Source of the DNA: Lachnospiraceae bacterium MD308 | Lineage (GTDB): Bacteria > Bacillota > Clostridia > Lachnospirales > Lachnospiraceae | Reading direction: 5' to 3' | DNA length: 64,000 bases | Assembly (NCBI GenBank): GCA_010206225.2 | Contig: VIQU02000015.1 | Coordinates: forward strand, 1-64,000 | Part shown: positions 19,867 to 30,060 of the stretch, piece by piece | How the letters are laid out: the number at the start of each line of letters is the position of its first letter | How positions within the stretch are numbered: the first letter of the stretch is position 1 | Notes under the pieces: generated by a model | What the model was told of the DNA's origin: nothing | Databases searched by the model: none | The model's input: the letters and a program-made list of their open reading frames with translations, nothing else | Made by a program: the position numbers and the translations under genes

Positions 19867-20309
19867 AATGGATAATCCGTAAATTGCTGCCGTTATTTTT
19901 GGCTGTTTGTCTTGTCGGGTGCGGCAAGACAGAAGGATTGCAGGACGGCTACTATACTGCCCAGGCTTCAGATTTTCATTTTGGATGGAAAGAATATGTC
20001 ACGATCATCGTGAAAGGAGGACGCATTGTTTCTGTAGAATATAACGCGGAGAATGCCAGCGGTTTTATCAAGAGTTGGGATAATGCCTATATGCAGACTA
20101 TGCTGCACTCTAACGGAACATACCCGAATGAATATACCCGCTACTACGCCGGACAGCTCTTAGATGGGCAGGGTGAGGAGGAGATCGATGCGTTAAGCGG
20201 GGCGACTTCGTCTTACGGTTCTTTTCAGAAACTTGAAGCGGCCGTGCTTGAGCAGGCGAGAAAGGGAGATTCAAGTATCGCGATCGTAGACAACAGTGAA
20301 GAGGAGTAG
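19863..20309 (+). CDS. FMN-binding domain lipoprotein
   Basis: Lipobox [12 protein letters not shown]_bind pattern DGYYTA...[15 protein letters not shown]...[13 protein letters not shown]. Confidence 0.85.
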   Translation: MKWIIRKLLPLFLAVCLVGCGKTEGLQDGYYTAQASDFHFGWKEYVTIIVKGGRIVSVEYNAENASGFIKSWDNAYMQTMLHSNGTYPNEYTRYYAGQLLDGQGEEEIDALSGATSSYGSFQKLEAAVLEQARKGDSSIAIVDNSEEE

Positions 20310-20346
20310 GCGCGGAGGCAGTGCTTTTTCTCAAACTGTGAAATAG

Positions 20347-20390
20347 ATGAAAAACACGCAGATGAAGACTCTCCTCTGCGTGTTTTTCAT
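20347..20390. terminator. Strong hairpin terminator
   Basis: ATGAAAAACACGCAG...CTGCGTGTTTTTCAT, 15-bp perfect stem including the T-run. Confidence 0.8.
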
Positions 20391-20513
20391 TGCGGGGAAC
20401 CTGAATTTGATCAATTTGCCGTGAAAATCTATATCAGTATTTGACATTTCTTCTCTCTGTATTTATAATGTACGGGAAATATCGTAAATACAGAAATGAA
20501 GGGAAGGTTGATC

Positions 20514-21083
20514 ATGCGTGTGATAGCCGGAAATGCCAGAAGATTACAATTGAAAACTTTAGACGGATTGGACACGAGACCTACGACGGACCGCATCAAG
20601 GAGACTCTTTTTAACATGATCGCCAATGAACTTAATGGCTGTATGTTTTTGGATCTGTTTGCCGGCAGCGGCGGTATCGGGATCGAGGCGTTAAGCCGGG
20701 GAGCGGAGTATGCAGTATTCGTAGAAAAGAATCCAAAGGCTATGTCATATGTGAAGGAAAATCTTGCCCATACGAAACTTTCGGATCGCGCCAAGACATT
20801 GCAGACGGATGCGCTCAGCGCCCTGACCCGACTGGAGGGACAGTATCAGTTTGATCATATTTATATGGATCCGCCTTATGGTAAAGAGCTGGAGAGAAAA
20901 GTTCTCTGTCAGCTGACAGATTCAAGTCTTCTTAAGGAAGATGGTATCATTATCATAGAAGCGTCTTTGGATACAGAGCTTGATTATGTAAAGGAGCTTG
21001 GATATTCTGTTATAAAAAGTAAGATCTATAAGACGAATAAGCATGTCTTTCTTAAGAAAGACGGCATGGAGACGATGACATAG
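20514..21083 (+). CDS. rsmD: 16S rRNA (guanine(966)-N(2))-methyltransferase
   Basis: [56 protein letters not shown]. Confidence 0.95.
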   Translation: MRVIAGNARRLQLKTLDGLDTRPTTDRIKETLFNMIANELNGCMFLDLFAGSGGIGIEALSRGAEYAVFVEKNPKAMSYVKENLAHTKLSDRAKTLQTDALSALTRLEGQYQFDHIYMDPPYGKELERKVLCQLTDSSLLKEDGIIIIEASLDTELDYVKELGYSVIKSKIYKTNKHVFLKKDGMETMT

Positions 21084-21124
21084 CACAGGCGGTGTTACAG
21101 GCTTTTAAAGATGGGAGAGGAATA

Positions 21125-21622
21125 ATGATAAGAGCAATCTATCCGGGCAGTTTTGACCCGGTCACCTACGGGCATCTGGATATCATGAAAAGAGCGGCAG
21201 CCCTTGTGGATGAATTAATTGTCGGAGTATTGAATAATAACGCAAAAACACCGTTGTTTTCCGCAGAAGAACGTGTTAGAATGTTAAAGGATGCTATGAA
21301 GGATATAGAGAATGTAAAGGTTTTGCCTTTTGAGGGTCTTTTAATAGATTTCGCGAAGCAGATGGATGCCTGTATGGTCATAAGAGGATTAAGGGCAATC
21401 ACTGATTTTGAAAATGAGCTGAAGATGGCGCAGACGAACCATAAGCTGTCACCGAAGGTAGAGACTGTATTCCTTACGACCAGTCTGGAACATGCTTATT
21501 TAAGTTCCACGGTTGTAAAGGAGGTGGCGTGTTTCGGAGGGGATATTTCCCAGTTTGTGCCAAAGAGTGTTGAGAAGATGATACAAGAGAAAATGATGGA
21601 AAAGGAGAGTGTACACCAATGA
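21125..21622 (+). CDS. coaD: Phosphopantetheine adenylyltransferase
   Basis: [24 protein letters not shown]...[24 protein letters not shown]. Confidence 0.97.
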   Translation: MIRAIYPGSFDPVTYGHLDIMKRAAALVDELIVGVLNNNAKTPLFSAEERVRMLKDAMKDIENVKVLPFEGLLIDFAKQMDACMVIRGLRAITDFENELKMAQTNHKLSPKVETVFLTTSLEHAYLSSTVVKEVACFGGDISQFVPKSVEKMIQEKMMEKESVHQ

Positions 21623-22251
21623 GCAGCCGTATTGAACAGATTATAGAAGAGATTGAGGAATATATTGACAGTTGCAAGTTCCAGCCTTTATCTACTTCTA
21701 AGATTATCGTAAATAAAGATCAGATTGATGAGCTTTTGCGTGAATTACGCATGAAGACTCCTGATGAGATCAAGAGATACCAAAAGATCATTGCCAACAA
21801 GGATGCCATCTTAGCAGATGCGCAGGCAAAAGCAGACGGCATGATCGAGGAGGCACAGATCCATACTAACGAACTGGTGAGTGAGCATGAGATCATGCAG
21901 CAGGCTTACTCACAGGCTAATGAGATTGTTACAGCAGCTACGGAGCAGGCACAGCAGATCCTTGATAACGCGGCTAATGATGCCAACGATATCCGGATCG
22001 GAGCGATCCAGTATACAGACGATCTTCTTGCTAACGCTGAGAGTATTATCGGACATACTCTCGACAGCTATACTGCAAAATACGACGGTTTGGTGAATTC
22101 CCTTCAGGAATGTTATGATATGGTTCACAATAACCGTACAGAATTAGAAGTTCCGGAGCAGTCTCCGAGAAGCCTTGAGACAGAGTTTAGTGATGAAGGA
22201 CCGGATATGCTCGATCCGTCATTTGATTTTGAGGATGATCCGATGATGTAA
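21619..22251 (+). CDS. Coiled-coil hypothetical protein (ATPase/DivIVA-like annotation common)
   Basis: Long helical, Ala/Gln/Glu-rich; translationally coupled to coaD. Confidence 0.7.
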   Translation: MSSRIEQIIEEIEEYIDSCKFQPLSTSKIIVNKDQIDELLRELRMKTPDEIKRYQKIIANKDAILADAQAKADGMIEEAQIHTNELVSEHEIMQQAYSQANEIVTAATEQAQQILDNAANDANDIRIGAIQYTDDLLANAESIIGHTLDSYTAKYDGLVNSLQECYDMVHNNRTELEVPEQSPRSLETEFSDEGPDMLDPSFDFEDDPMM

Positions 22252-22261
22252 GCAGGAGATG

Positions 22262-23233
22262 TCAGATCAGGTACAGATATAAAAATGCAAGCAAGCTGGT
22301 CACCAGAGCGGTGACCAGTTTTTTTAGTATGTAAGAATACAAAGATATCCCGGTTCCTCCTATCATGGAGGCAGTCTGTGCCGCGGCGCACAATCCACCG
22401 AAGGAGGTGACAGACAGACACAGGATATAGACCACTTCCTTTTCTAAACCTGACTGGCACAGCAATGTGATACCATTTGTAATCTCAAGGTTCGATAAGA
22501 GAAACAGATGTAAAAGGCTGCTGCCAGAAGGGAGCAGTCCTAAAAGTTCTGTAAAGATCGCGAAAATCATAATATAAACTCCTACTTTTGTAATGGATTC
22601 AAGAGCATTGGAAATAGAAAAGTCCAGCGCGTCGGACAGAGAAGAACGTAAGGGAGTGCCTGATATCTGCAAAGAAGCAGAAGTTTTAAAGCATTTTCCG
22701 CTGTGCGGGCGGCAGAAAAAGCTTATGATGACCGGGGACAGTAATAAGATCGCAAGGGTAGGCAGTTTCAGGCTGTCATTGCGCAAATTTTGCATAACAA
22801 GGAAACTTAAGATGAACATGGGGCTTGTGTTATTGCAGAAAGAGAGAAGGTAAGAAGCCTCTTCTTTTGAAATACTGCCCTGACGGTACAGGTCTGCAGT
22901 CACCTTGGCGCCCATTGGGTATCCGCATAAGAATCCTGACAGCACGGCAAAAGAGCCGAAAGGCGACACGCCGAAAAATCTGCAGAACATGGGTTTTGTA
23001 ACATAGAGAAGCATATCAATTGCTTTTGTCTGAACCATCAGATTGCAGATCAGGATAAAGGGAAACAGTGTGGGAAGGACCGTATTGAACCACAAAAGCA
23101 GACCTTCGCTTGCGCCTCTCAGCACCGGGGCAGGGAATAGAAGCATGATAATAAATAAAGCAATTAAAAACAACGGCAGGGAAATCCTCCTGAAAATATG
23201 AATAGGAAATGTCATGGCGGCTCTTTCAGTCAA
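22262..23233 (-). CDS. ylbJ: YlbJ-like nucleoside-recognition-domain membrane protein
   Basis: GLLLWFNTVLPTLFPFILICNLM..GFLCGYPMGAKVTADLYRQGSISKEEASYLLSFCNNTSPMFI; next to rsmD-coaD as in Bacillus ylbH-ylbI-ylbJ. Confidence 0.85.
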   Translation of the reverse strand: MTERAAMTFPIHIFRRISLPLFLIALFIIMLLFPAPVLRGASEGLLLWFNTVLPTLFPFILICNLMVQTKAIDMLLYVTKPMFCRFFGVSPFGSFAVLSGFLCGYPMGAKVTADLYRQGSISKEEASYLLSFCNNTSPMFILSFLVMQNLRNDSLKLPTLAILLLSPVIISFFCRPHSGKCFKTSASLQISGTPLRSSLSDALDFSISNALESITKVGVYIMIFAIFTELLGLLPSGSSLLHLFLLSNLEITNGITLLCQSGLEKEVVYILCLSVTSFGGLCAAAQTASMIGGTGISLYSYILKKLVTALVTSLLAFLYLYLI

Positions 23234-23353
23234 AGTCTTTAAAATAATTTATGGAATGTACCTCTCGTTTATGAAATATATTAGGATTGTGGGAGCACAA
23301 AGAAATGCTTTTCATAATTTGACAAAAAATATACAATTTCAGCAAAATAGCAC

Positions 23354-23388
23354 TTGTGTATTTTGAAAGATTGTGATATTCTTAACAA
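23354..23388 (+). promoter_or_regulatory. Predicted promoter with overlapping Rex-like operator
   Basis: TTGTGT-N17-TATTCT (23354-23382) overlapping the 18-bp dyad TTGTGATATTCTTAACAA (23371-23388). Confidence 0.5.
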
Positions 23389-23462
23389 AGATAAAGTCTT
23401 ATAAAAGATTTTGTTTTTTGACAATGAGTTGTTAAAAAAATAACGAAAAAGGAGAAGAAACC

Positions 23463-24410
23463 ATGAGCAGCAAAATTACAATCATTGGAGCAGGAAGCGT
23501 AGGAGCTACAATTGCCTACACATTGTCCGGACAGGATATCGCATCAGAGCTTGTGCTCATCGATATCAACAAGGCAAAGGTAGAAGGAGAGGTAATGGAC
23601 ATCGAGCAGGGTACCTGCTTTAGAGATCCGATTTCTATCAAGGCAGGAGAATATGAAGACGCAAAAGACTCTGACATCGTAATTATTACATCCGGTATCG
23701 CACGTAAGCCGGGACAGACAAGAATTGAGCTTACGCAGACGAATGTAAATATCTTAAAGGAAATCACCCCAGAGATTGTAAAGGCAGCTCCGAATGCCCT
23801 TTACATCATCGTAAGCAATCCAGTAGACATAATGACATACGTATTTACAAAGATTTCAGGACTTCCAGAGAATCAGATCATCGGTTCCGGTACGATTCTT
23901 GATTCTGCGCGCCTTCGCTGCGGACTTTCTGATCACTTCAAAGTTGCGCAGAGAAATATTCATGCGTATGTATACGGCGAGCACGGGGATACATCATTTA
24001 TCCCATGGTCGGCGGCGCGTATCGCGGGCGTTAATGTAGACGATTACTATGAGATGGCAGAGCACTTTGGAAAGCATTTTGAAAAGCTTGACAAGGAAGA
24101 GATGCTTACTTATGTTCAGAAGTCAGGCGGACAGATCATTTCCAATAAGGGCGCAACCTTCTATGCGGTAACAAGAGGCGTGTGCAAATTATGTGGCTTC
24201 CTCTTATCAGCATCTGAGTCAGTTACGACTGTATCTTCTATGATGCACGGCGAGTACGGCATTGAGGACGTCTGCTTAAGTACCCTGACTTTAGTAGGTC
24301 CGAATGGAATTCAGGGCAAGCTTTCCATGAAGCTTACAGATGAAGAAGTCGCCCTTCTTAAGAAGAGCGCGGACGCTCTGAAAGATGTGATTGCTCAGAT
24401 CGAACTGTAA
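23463..24410 (+). CDS. Malate dehydrogenase of the LDH/MDH family (LDH-like fold, Arg at the specificity position)
   Basis: GAGSVGATIAY Rossmann; GEHGDTSF catalytic His; specificity loop TSGIARKPGQTRIEL. Confidence 0.85.
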   Translation: MSSKITIIGAGSVGATIAYTLSGQDIASELVLIDINKAKVEGEVMDIEQGTCFRDPISIKAGEYEDAKDSDIVIITSGIARKPGQTRIELTQTNVNILKEITPEIVKAAPNALYIIVSNPVDIMTYVFTKISGLPENQIIGSGTILDSARLRCGLSDHFKVAQRNIHAYVYGEHGDTSFIPWSAARIAGVNVDDYYEMAEHFGKHFEKLDKEEMLTYVQKSGGQIISNKGATFYAVTRGVCKLCGFLLSASESVTTVSSMMHGEYGIEDVCLSTLTLVGPNGIQGKLSMKLTDEEVALLKKSADALKDVIAQIEL

Positions 24411-24455
24411 TCAGTAAGATTATTCTAAAAATATAGGAAAGGAAAACGTGAAACT

Positions 24456-25247
24456 ATGAAGTACAGCTATTATCCGGGATGCACTTTGCGGACGAAGGCG
24501 AAAGATCTGGACGACTATGCCAGAGCCAGTGCGAGAGTCTTAGGGTTCGAACTGGAAGAAGTCGAAGACTGGCAGTGCTGCGGCGGCGTATACCCACTCG
24601 GTACGGATGAGATCGCGACAAAGCTTTCGTCTGTACGCGCGCTGAATGCGGCGAAGAAAAAGAATCAGGAGCTGGTAACGATCTGCTCTGCCTGTCATCA
24701 TGTTATCAAGCGCGTGAACGATGATATGAAAAACGTAGAAGATATCTGCACCAGAGCGAACAATTATATGGAGCTTGATACGCCTTACAAGGGCGAGACG
24801 AAGGTTCTTCACTATCTGGAAGTGCTCCGCGACAGAGTGGGATTTGACGAACTGAAAAAGAAAGTGGTGAATCCGCTTAAGGGGAAGAAGATCGGCGCAT
24901 ATTACGGATGTCTTCTTCTTCGTCCGGGAAAACTCCTTGAGTTTGATAATCCGGAGAATCCAAAGATCATGGAAGACTTTATTCGCGCCATCGGCGCAGA
25001 GCCGGTGATTTATCCGTACCGCAACGAGTGCTGCGGCGGGTACATATCTTTGAAGGAAAAGGACATGGCAAAATCAATGTGCGACAAGATCACAGAGAGC
25101 GCAGAAGGCTTTGGGGCAGACATGCTCATCACGGCCTGTCCTCTGTGTATGTATAATCTGAACAAGAGCAGTGCAAGGGAAATTCCTGTATATTACTTTA
25201 CAGAGCTTCTTGCCGAGGCTTTGGGAGTTAAGGAGGTGCAGGCATAA
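24456..25247 (+). CDS. hdrB: Heterodisulfide reductase subunit B-like protein (two CCG domains)
   Basis: YYPGCTL..WQCCGG..CSACHHV and GCLLLRPG..ECCGGY..CPLCMYNL. Confidence 0.93.
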   Translation: MKYSYYPGCTLRTKAKDLDDYARASARVLGFELEEVEDWQCCGGVYPLGTDEIATKLSSVRALNAAKKKNQELVTICSACHHVIKRVNDDMKNVEDICTRANNYMELDTPYKGETKVLHYLEVLRDRVGFDELKKKVVNPLKGKKIGAYYGCLLLRPGKLLEFDNPENPKIMEDFIRAIGAEPVIYPYRNECCGGYISLKEKDMAKSMCDKITESAEGFGADMLITACPLCMYNLNKSSAREIPVYYFTELLAEALGVKEVQA

Positions 25248-25636
25248 TGAGTTCTAAGAAGAAACAGGCGGAACTGATCGAGGAGATCAGCGGCGTGAAC
25301 CCGTTAAAATGTATGAAGTGCGGAAAATGCTCTGCATCCTGCCCATCCTATAATGAGATGGACATCAAGCCTCACCAGTTTGTATCCTATGTGATTAATG
25401 AAGATGTGGAGAGTCTTGTAAACTCAGAGTCTCTCTGGAAATGTCTTTCCTGCTTCGCATGCGTGGAGAGGTGTCCGAGAGACGTGAAACCAGGAAAACT
25501 TATTGACGCTGCAAGGCAGATGGTAGTGCGCCAAAGGAATAATACCTATCTGTCGCCGGATGAAGTTCCGGAATTACTCGACCCGGAAATCCCGCAGCAG
25601 CTTTTAGTCAGTGCATATAGAAGATACAGGAGGTGA
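25247..25636 (+). CDS. hdrC: Heterodisulfide reductase subunit C-like protein
   Basis: Two 4Fe-4S motifs CMKCGKCSASCPSYNEM and CLSCFACVERCPRDVKP. Confidence 0.92.
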   Translation: MSSKKKQAELIEEISGVNPLKCMKCGKCSASCPSYNEMDIKPHQFVSYVINEDVESLVNSESLWKCLSCFACVERCPRDVKPGKLIDAARQMVVRQRNNTYLSPDEVPELLDPEIPQQLLVSAYRRYRR

Positions 25637-25643
25637 CACAAGC

Positions 25644-27632
25644 GTGCAGAGGATTGGAGTATTTGTCTGCCATTGCGGAAGTAATATCGCGGCGACGGTA
25701 GACGTATCAAAAGTGGCAGAGATGGCGCTGATGGAGCCGGGAGTAGTCCATGCGGAAGATTACCAGTATATGTGTTCTGAAGCAGGACAGGCAAAGATCG
25801 CTGACGCCATTCATGAAAAAAAATTAACAGGTATTGTTGTATGTTCCTGCTCTCCGCGTATGCATGAGGCTACATTCAGGAAAGCGGCAGAGCGTGCGGG
25901 CCTGAATCCATATATGGTAGAGATTGCCAATATCCGTGAGCATTGTTCATGGATTCATAAGGATATGGAAGAGGCGACAAAGAAGGCCGTCATCCTGATG
26001 AGAGCGGCAGTTGCCAAAGTAAACTTAAACACACCCCTTCAGCCCGGTGAGAGCCGCGTAACAAAAAGGGCGCTCATTATCGGAGGCGGTATTGCAGGTA
26101 TTCAGACAGCCCTTGATATTGCAGATGCAGGCTATGAGGTGGATATCGTGGAGAAGACGCCGAGTATCGGCGGAAGGATGTCACAGCTTGACAAGACTTT
26201 CCCGACATTGGACTGTTCTGCGTGTATCCTGACACCAAAGATGGTGGAAGCCTCCGCTCATGAGAAGATCAAGATCTATACATACAGTGAAGTAGAGAAT
26301 GTAAGCGGATTTGTAGGCGACTTTACGGTGGATATCCGTAAAAAGGCAAGAAGCGTTGACATGGACAAATGTACAGGCTGCGGCGTCTGTCAGGAGAAAT
26401 GTCCTTCTAAAAAAGCGCCGAGTGAGTTTAACAGAGGCTTAAATAACCGGAGCGCCATCTACACTCCGTTTGCGCAGGCGATCCCGAATGTTCCTGTCAT
26501 TGACAGAGAGGCATGTATCAAGTTTAAGACGGGAAAATGCGGAATCTGCTCTAAGGTATGTCAGGCGGGAGCCATTGACTACGAGCAGAAAGACGAGATC
26601 ATTACAGAAAAGTACGGCGCTATCGTCGTTGCAACCGGTTTTGATACCATTAACCTTGATAAGTATGATGAATACGCATACAGCCAGAGTAAGGATGTTA
26701 TCACGTCTTTAGAGCTTGAGCGTGTGATGAATGCGGCAGGACCGACTCACGGACATTTAGAGCGCCTTTCCGACGGCAAGGCTCCGAAGGAGATGGTATT
26801 TATCCAGTGCGTAGGAAGCCGCTGCTCCGACGACAGAGGGAAGCCTTACTGTTCCAAGATCTGCTGTATGTACACAGCAAAGCATGCAATGCTCATCCGC
26901 GATAAATATCCGGATGTGAACGTAACCGTATTTTACATTGATGTGCGTACGCCGGGTAAGAACTTTGACGAGTTCTACAGAAGAGCCGTAGAGCAGTACG
27001 GAGTCAATTATATTAAAGGTCAGGTTGGAAAAGTCATCCCGCAGCCAAACGGCAAGCTTTTAGTACAGGGCTCAGACCTTCTCGACAACCGTCAGATTTT
27101 AAAAGAGGCGGATATGGTTGTCCTTGCTACGGCGATCGAGCCGAATCCGGATGTAAGAAAGATCGCGACGATGCTGACTGCAAGTATCGATACGAACAAC
27201 TTCTTAACTGAGGCTCACGCAAAGCTTCGTCCGGTAGAGTCGCCGACGGCAGGTATCTTCCTTTCCGGCGTATGTCAGGGACCAAAGGATATTCCTGAGA
27301 CTGTTGCGCAGGCAGGCGCGGCGGCAGTTAAGGCAATCGGACTCCTTGCAAAGGATAAGCTTATGACGAATCCGTGTACCGCTCATTCCGATGAGCTTCT
27401 CTGTAATGGATGTTCAACCTGTGAGAATGTATGTCCTTACGGGGCGATTACATATGAGGATAAAGAGGTTAATGATCACGGTATTCGTGAGGTTCGCCGT
27501 CTTGCAGTTGTTAACAGTGCGCTTTGTCAGGGCTGCGGCGCCTGTACAGTAGCGTGTCCGTCAGGAGCTATGGACCTTCAAGGGTTCTCGAACAGACAGA
27601 TCATAGCGGAGGTGGATGCAATATGTCGATAG
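25644..27632 (+). CDS. hdrA: Heterodisulfide reductase subunit A-like FAD/Fe-S protein
   Basis: GTG start after aggaggtg; ALIIGGGIAGIQTALDIADAGY; CVGSRCSDDRGKPYCSKICC; ferredoxin motifs CTGCGVCQEKCP, CNGCSTCENVCPYG, CQGCGACTVACPSG. Confidence 0.95.
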   Translation: MQRIGVFVCHCGSNIAATVDVSKVAEMALMEPGVVHAEDYQYMCSEAGQAKIADAIHEKKLTGIVVCSCSPRMHEATFRKAAERAGLNPYMVEIANIREHCSWIHKDMEEATKKAVILMRAAVAKVNLNTPLQPGESRVTKRALIIGGGIAGIQTALDIADAGYEVDIVEKTPSIGGRMSQLDKTFPTLDCSACILTPKMVEASAHEKIKIYTYSEVENVSGFVGDFTVDIRKKARSVDMDKCTGCGVCQEKCPSKKAPSEFNRGLNNRSAIYTPFAQAIPNVPVIDREACIKFKTGKCGICSKVCQAGAIDYEQKDEIITEKYGAIVVATGFDTINLDKYDEYAYSQSKDVITSLELERVMNAAGPTHGHLERLSDGKAPKEMVFIQCVGSRCSDDRGKPYCSKICCMYTAKHAMLIRDKYPDVNVTVFYIDVRTPGKNFDEFYRRAVEQYGVNYIKGQVGKVIPQPNGKLLVQGSDLLDNRQILKEADMVVLATAIEPNPDVRKIATMLTASIDTNNFLTEAHAKLRPVESPTAGIFLSGVCQGPKDIPETVAQAGAAAVKAIGLLAKDKLMTNPCTAHSDELLCNGCSTCENVCPYGAITYEDKEVNDHGIREVRRLAVVNSALCQGCGACTVACPSGAMDLQGFSNRQIIAEVDAICR

Positions 27633-28063
27633 AAAAGAAAGAATTCAGACCGAAAATTGTGGCGTTCTGCTGTAACTGGTGCAGTTATGCAGGAGCTGAC
27701 CTTGCAGGCAGCAGCCGTCTTGGTTATCCGGCAGATGTAAAGATCATTCGTGTTCCCTGTTCCTGCCGGGTAAACCCGATGTTTATCTTAAGGGCATTTG
27801 AAAAGGGCGCAGACGGAGTGATCATGTGCGGCTGCCATCCGGGAGACTGCCATTACAGCACAGGTAACTTCTACGCAAGAAGACGTATGACGCTTCTGTT
27901 CTCCATGTTAGATTATATCGGCGTGGAAAACGGACGTACACGGGTAGAGTGGGTATCTGCCGCAGAGGGCGTAAAGTTCTCTGACACCATGAACAGCTTC
28001 GTGGAGAAGATATACTCACTTGGTGAAAATGTAAGATTGGGGGATTTAAGATGCAGGAATTAA
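27623..28063 (+). CDS. MvhD/FlxD-like hydrogenase-delta type iron-sulfur protein
   Basis: KIVAFCCNWCSYAGADLAGSSRLGYPADVKIIRVPCSCRVNP..GVIMCGCHPGDCHY. Confidence 0.93.
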   Translation: MSIEKKEFRPKIVAFCCNWCSYAGADLAGSSRLGYPADVKIIRVPCSCRVNPMFILRAFEKGADGVIMCGCHPGDCHYSTGNFYARRRMTLLFSMLDYIGVENGRTRVEWVSAAEGVKFSDTMNSFVEKIYSLGENVRLGDLRCRN

Positions 28064-29025
28064 TTAATCGTGCGAAGGAACTGCTGGATGACGGAACAGT
28101 AGCGCGAGTTCTCGGCTGGAGAGCCGGAGACCTGCCTTACAATCCGGAGCCGGCTTACTTTGAGAATGCGGAATCGTTGAAGGATTTTGTCTACAACGGA
28201 TTCTGCGGAGCAAATCTAAGTAAATACATGATTGAGGCGTCAAAGTTAGAAGGAAAGACTTTAGTATGCTTAAAGCCATGTGATACATACAGCTTTAACC
28301 AGCTCATAAAAGAGCACCGGGTAGACCGGGAGAAAGCATACGTCATCGGCGTAGGCTGCAAGGGAAAGCTTGATATTGAAAAGATCAGAGCACAGGGGAT
28401 CAAAGGGATCGAGAGCATCGAAGGCGCTGAGATTACCGATGAGGCCGAGACTCTGAAAATCCAGACCATTTACGGGGAGAAGACCTGCGCTTACTCTGAC
28501 GCTATGCTTGAGAGATGCCATGTGTGCAAGGGAAAAGAGCATAAGATCTATGACGAGCAGATTGGCGAATCTAAGGAGACAAAGGACGGAGAGCGTTTTG
28601 ACGAGGTTTCTAGGATAGAGGCTATGGCGCCGGCGGAGAAATTCGCATTTTTTAAGAAGGAGCTTAGCAAATGTATCCGCTGCAATGCCTGCAGAAATGT
28701 CTGTCCTGCATGCAGCTGCCGCAAATGTGTCTTTGACAGCAACAAGTTTGACAGCTCCCAGAAGGCGAATGTGGATTCCTTCGAGGAGAAGATGTTCCAT
28801 ATTATCCGAGCTTTCCACGTAGCAGGAAGATGTACGGACTGCGGCGAGTGCAGCCGCGTGTGCCCGCAGGGAATCCCGCTTCATTTGTTCAACCGGAAGT
28901 TTATCAAGGATATTGACGAGCTGTACGGCGAGTATCAGGCGGGAGACGACACCGATTCAAAAGCACCGCTCACAAACTATACGTTTGAGGATGCGGAACC
29001 AAGTATAGTAGGAAAGAGGGGATAA
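28051..29025 (+). CDS. FlxC-like 4Fe-4S dicluster protein
   Basis: CIRCNACRNVCPACSCRKC and CTDCGECSRVCPQGIPLHLFNRK; position in Hdr-Flx cluster. Confidence 0.82.
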   Translation: MQELINRAKELLDDGTVARVLGWRAGDLPYNPEPAYFENAESLKDFVYNGFCGANLSKYMIEASKLEGKTLVCLKPCDTYSFNQLIKEHRVDREKAYVIGVGCKGKLDIEKIRAQGIKGIESIEGAEITDEAETLKIQTIYGEKTCAYSDAMLERCHVCKGKEHKIYDEQIGESKETKDGERFDEVSRIEAMAPAEKFAFFKKELSKCIRCNACRNVCPACSCRKCVFDSNKFDSSQKANVDSFEEKMFHIIRAFHVAGRCTDCGECSRVCPQGIPLHLFNRKFIKDIDELYGEYQAGDDTDSKAPLTNYTFEDAEPSIVGKRG

Positions 29026-29028
29026 TGT

Positions 29029-30060
29029 ATGTATAAGATCGCAAAAGAAAATCTTTCCGCATTATTCCGGTTAATCGCGGATAGTCAGGAATTGTACCTC
29101 CCGGTAAAGACAGCCGGACAGGTAAACTTTGCCGCATGGAGCGAGGAGGCAGAAGTCGCTCTTGATACGCTCAAATCCGTAAAATCTCCGAAGGATGCAT
29201 TCTTTCCGCAGAGTGAGGGTCTGTACACGGTAAGACGGGAAGGCAGAAAGATGAAGGTAGAGCCAGAGAGCCTTAAGGAGCAGGATTTTGTAGTGTTCGG
29301 CATGAAGGCCTGCGATGTGAAGGGCTTGGAGGTACTGGATAATGTATTTTTATCTGATCCGGTTGATACTTTCTATGCGGCAAGAAGAGAGCATGGAACT
29401 ATCGTTGCTCTTGCTTGCCATGAGCCGGAGGAATCCTGCTTCTGCAAGGTGTTCGGAGTAGACGCGGCAAATCCGGCGGCAGACGTTGCAGCCTGGATGA
29501 TCGAGGATGAGCTTCACTGGAAAGCTCTGACTGAAAAGGGCGAGGCTCTGACTGAGAAGGTGAAAGAGCTTCTTTCAGACGGAGACGAGGCGGCTGTAGA
29601 GACAGAGAAGCAGTCAATCCATAATATCATAGAAAAACTGCCATATATGAACCTTTCTTTAGACGGATGGAATGGCGGCGCCCTTTCGGAAAAATTTGAC
29701 GACAAGCTCTGGGAAGAGTTATATAAGCCATGTCTGGCCTGCGGTACGTGTACTTTCGTGTGCCCGACCTGCCAGTGCTATGACATCAAAGATTATGATA
29801 CAGGAAACAGCGTATCCCGTTACCGTTGCTGGGATTCCTGTATGTATTCAGACTTTACGATGATGGCCCACGGCAACAACCGTACGAGCCAGATGCAGAG
29901 ATTCCGCCAGAGATTCATGCACAAGCTGGTGTATTATCCGGCAAACAATGACGGCATGTACTCCTGCGTAGGGTGCGGCCGCTGTGTGGAAAAATGTCCG
30001 GCATCCCTTAATATCGTAAAGGTTATCAAAGCATTTCAGAAACAGGGAGGTGAAAAATAA
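29029..30060 (+). CDS. FlxB/AsrA-like 4Fe-4S dicluster protein
   Basis: CLACGTCTFVCPTCQCYDI and CVGCGRCVEKCPASLNIVKVI. Confidence 0.82.
   Translation: MYKIAKENLSALFRLIADSQELYLPVKTAGQVNFAAWSEEAEVALDTLKSVKSPKDAFFPQSEGLYTVRREGRKMKVEPESLKEQDFVVFGMKACDVKGLEVLDNVFLSDPVDTFYAARREHGTIVALACHEPEESCFCKVFGVDAANPAADVAAWMIEDELHWKALTEKGEALTEKVKELLSDGDEAAVETEKQSIHNIIEKLPYMNLSLDGWNGGALSEKFDDKLWEELYKPCLACGTCTFVCPTCQCYDIKDYDTGNSVSRYRCWDSCMYSDFTMMAHGNNRTSQMQRFRQRFMHKLVYYPANNDGMYSCVGCGRCVEKCPASLNIVKVIKAFQKQGGEK

Noticed and set aside
28270-28884. 204-aa minus-strand ORF
   Set aside because: Antisense to the well-supported FlxC-like gene; composition is a mirror of codon bias, no domain
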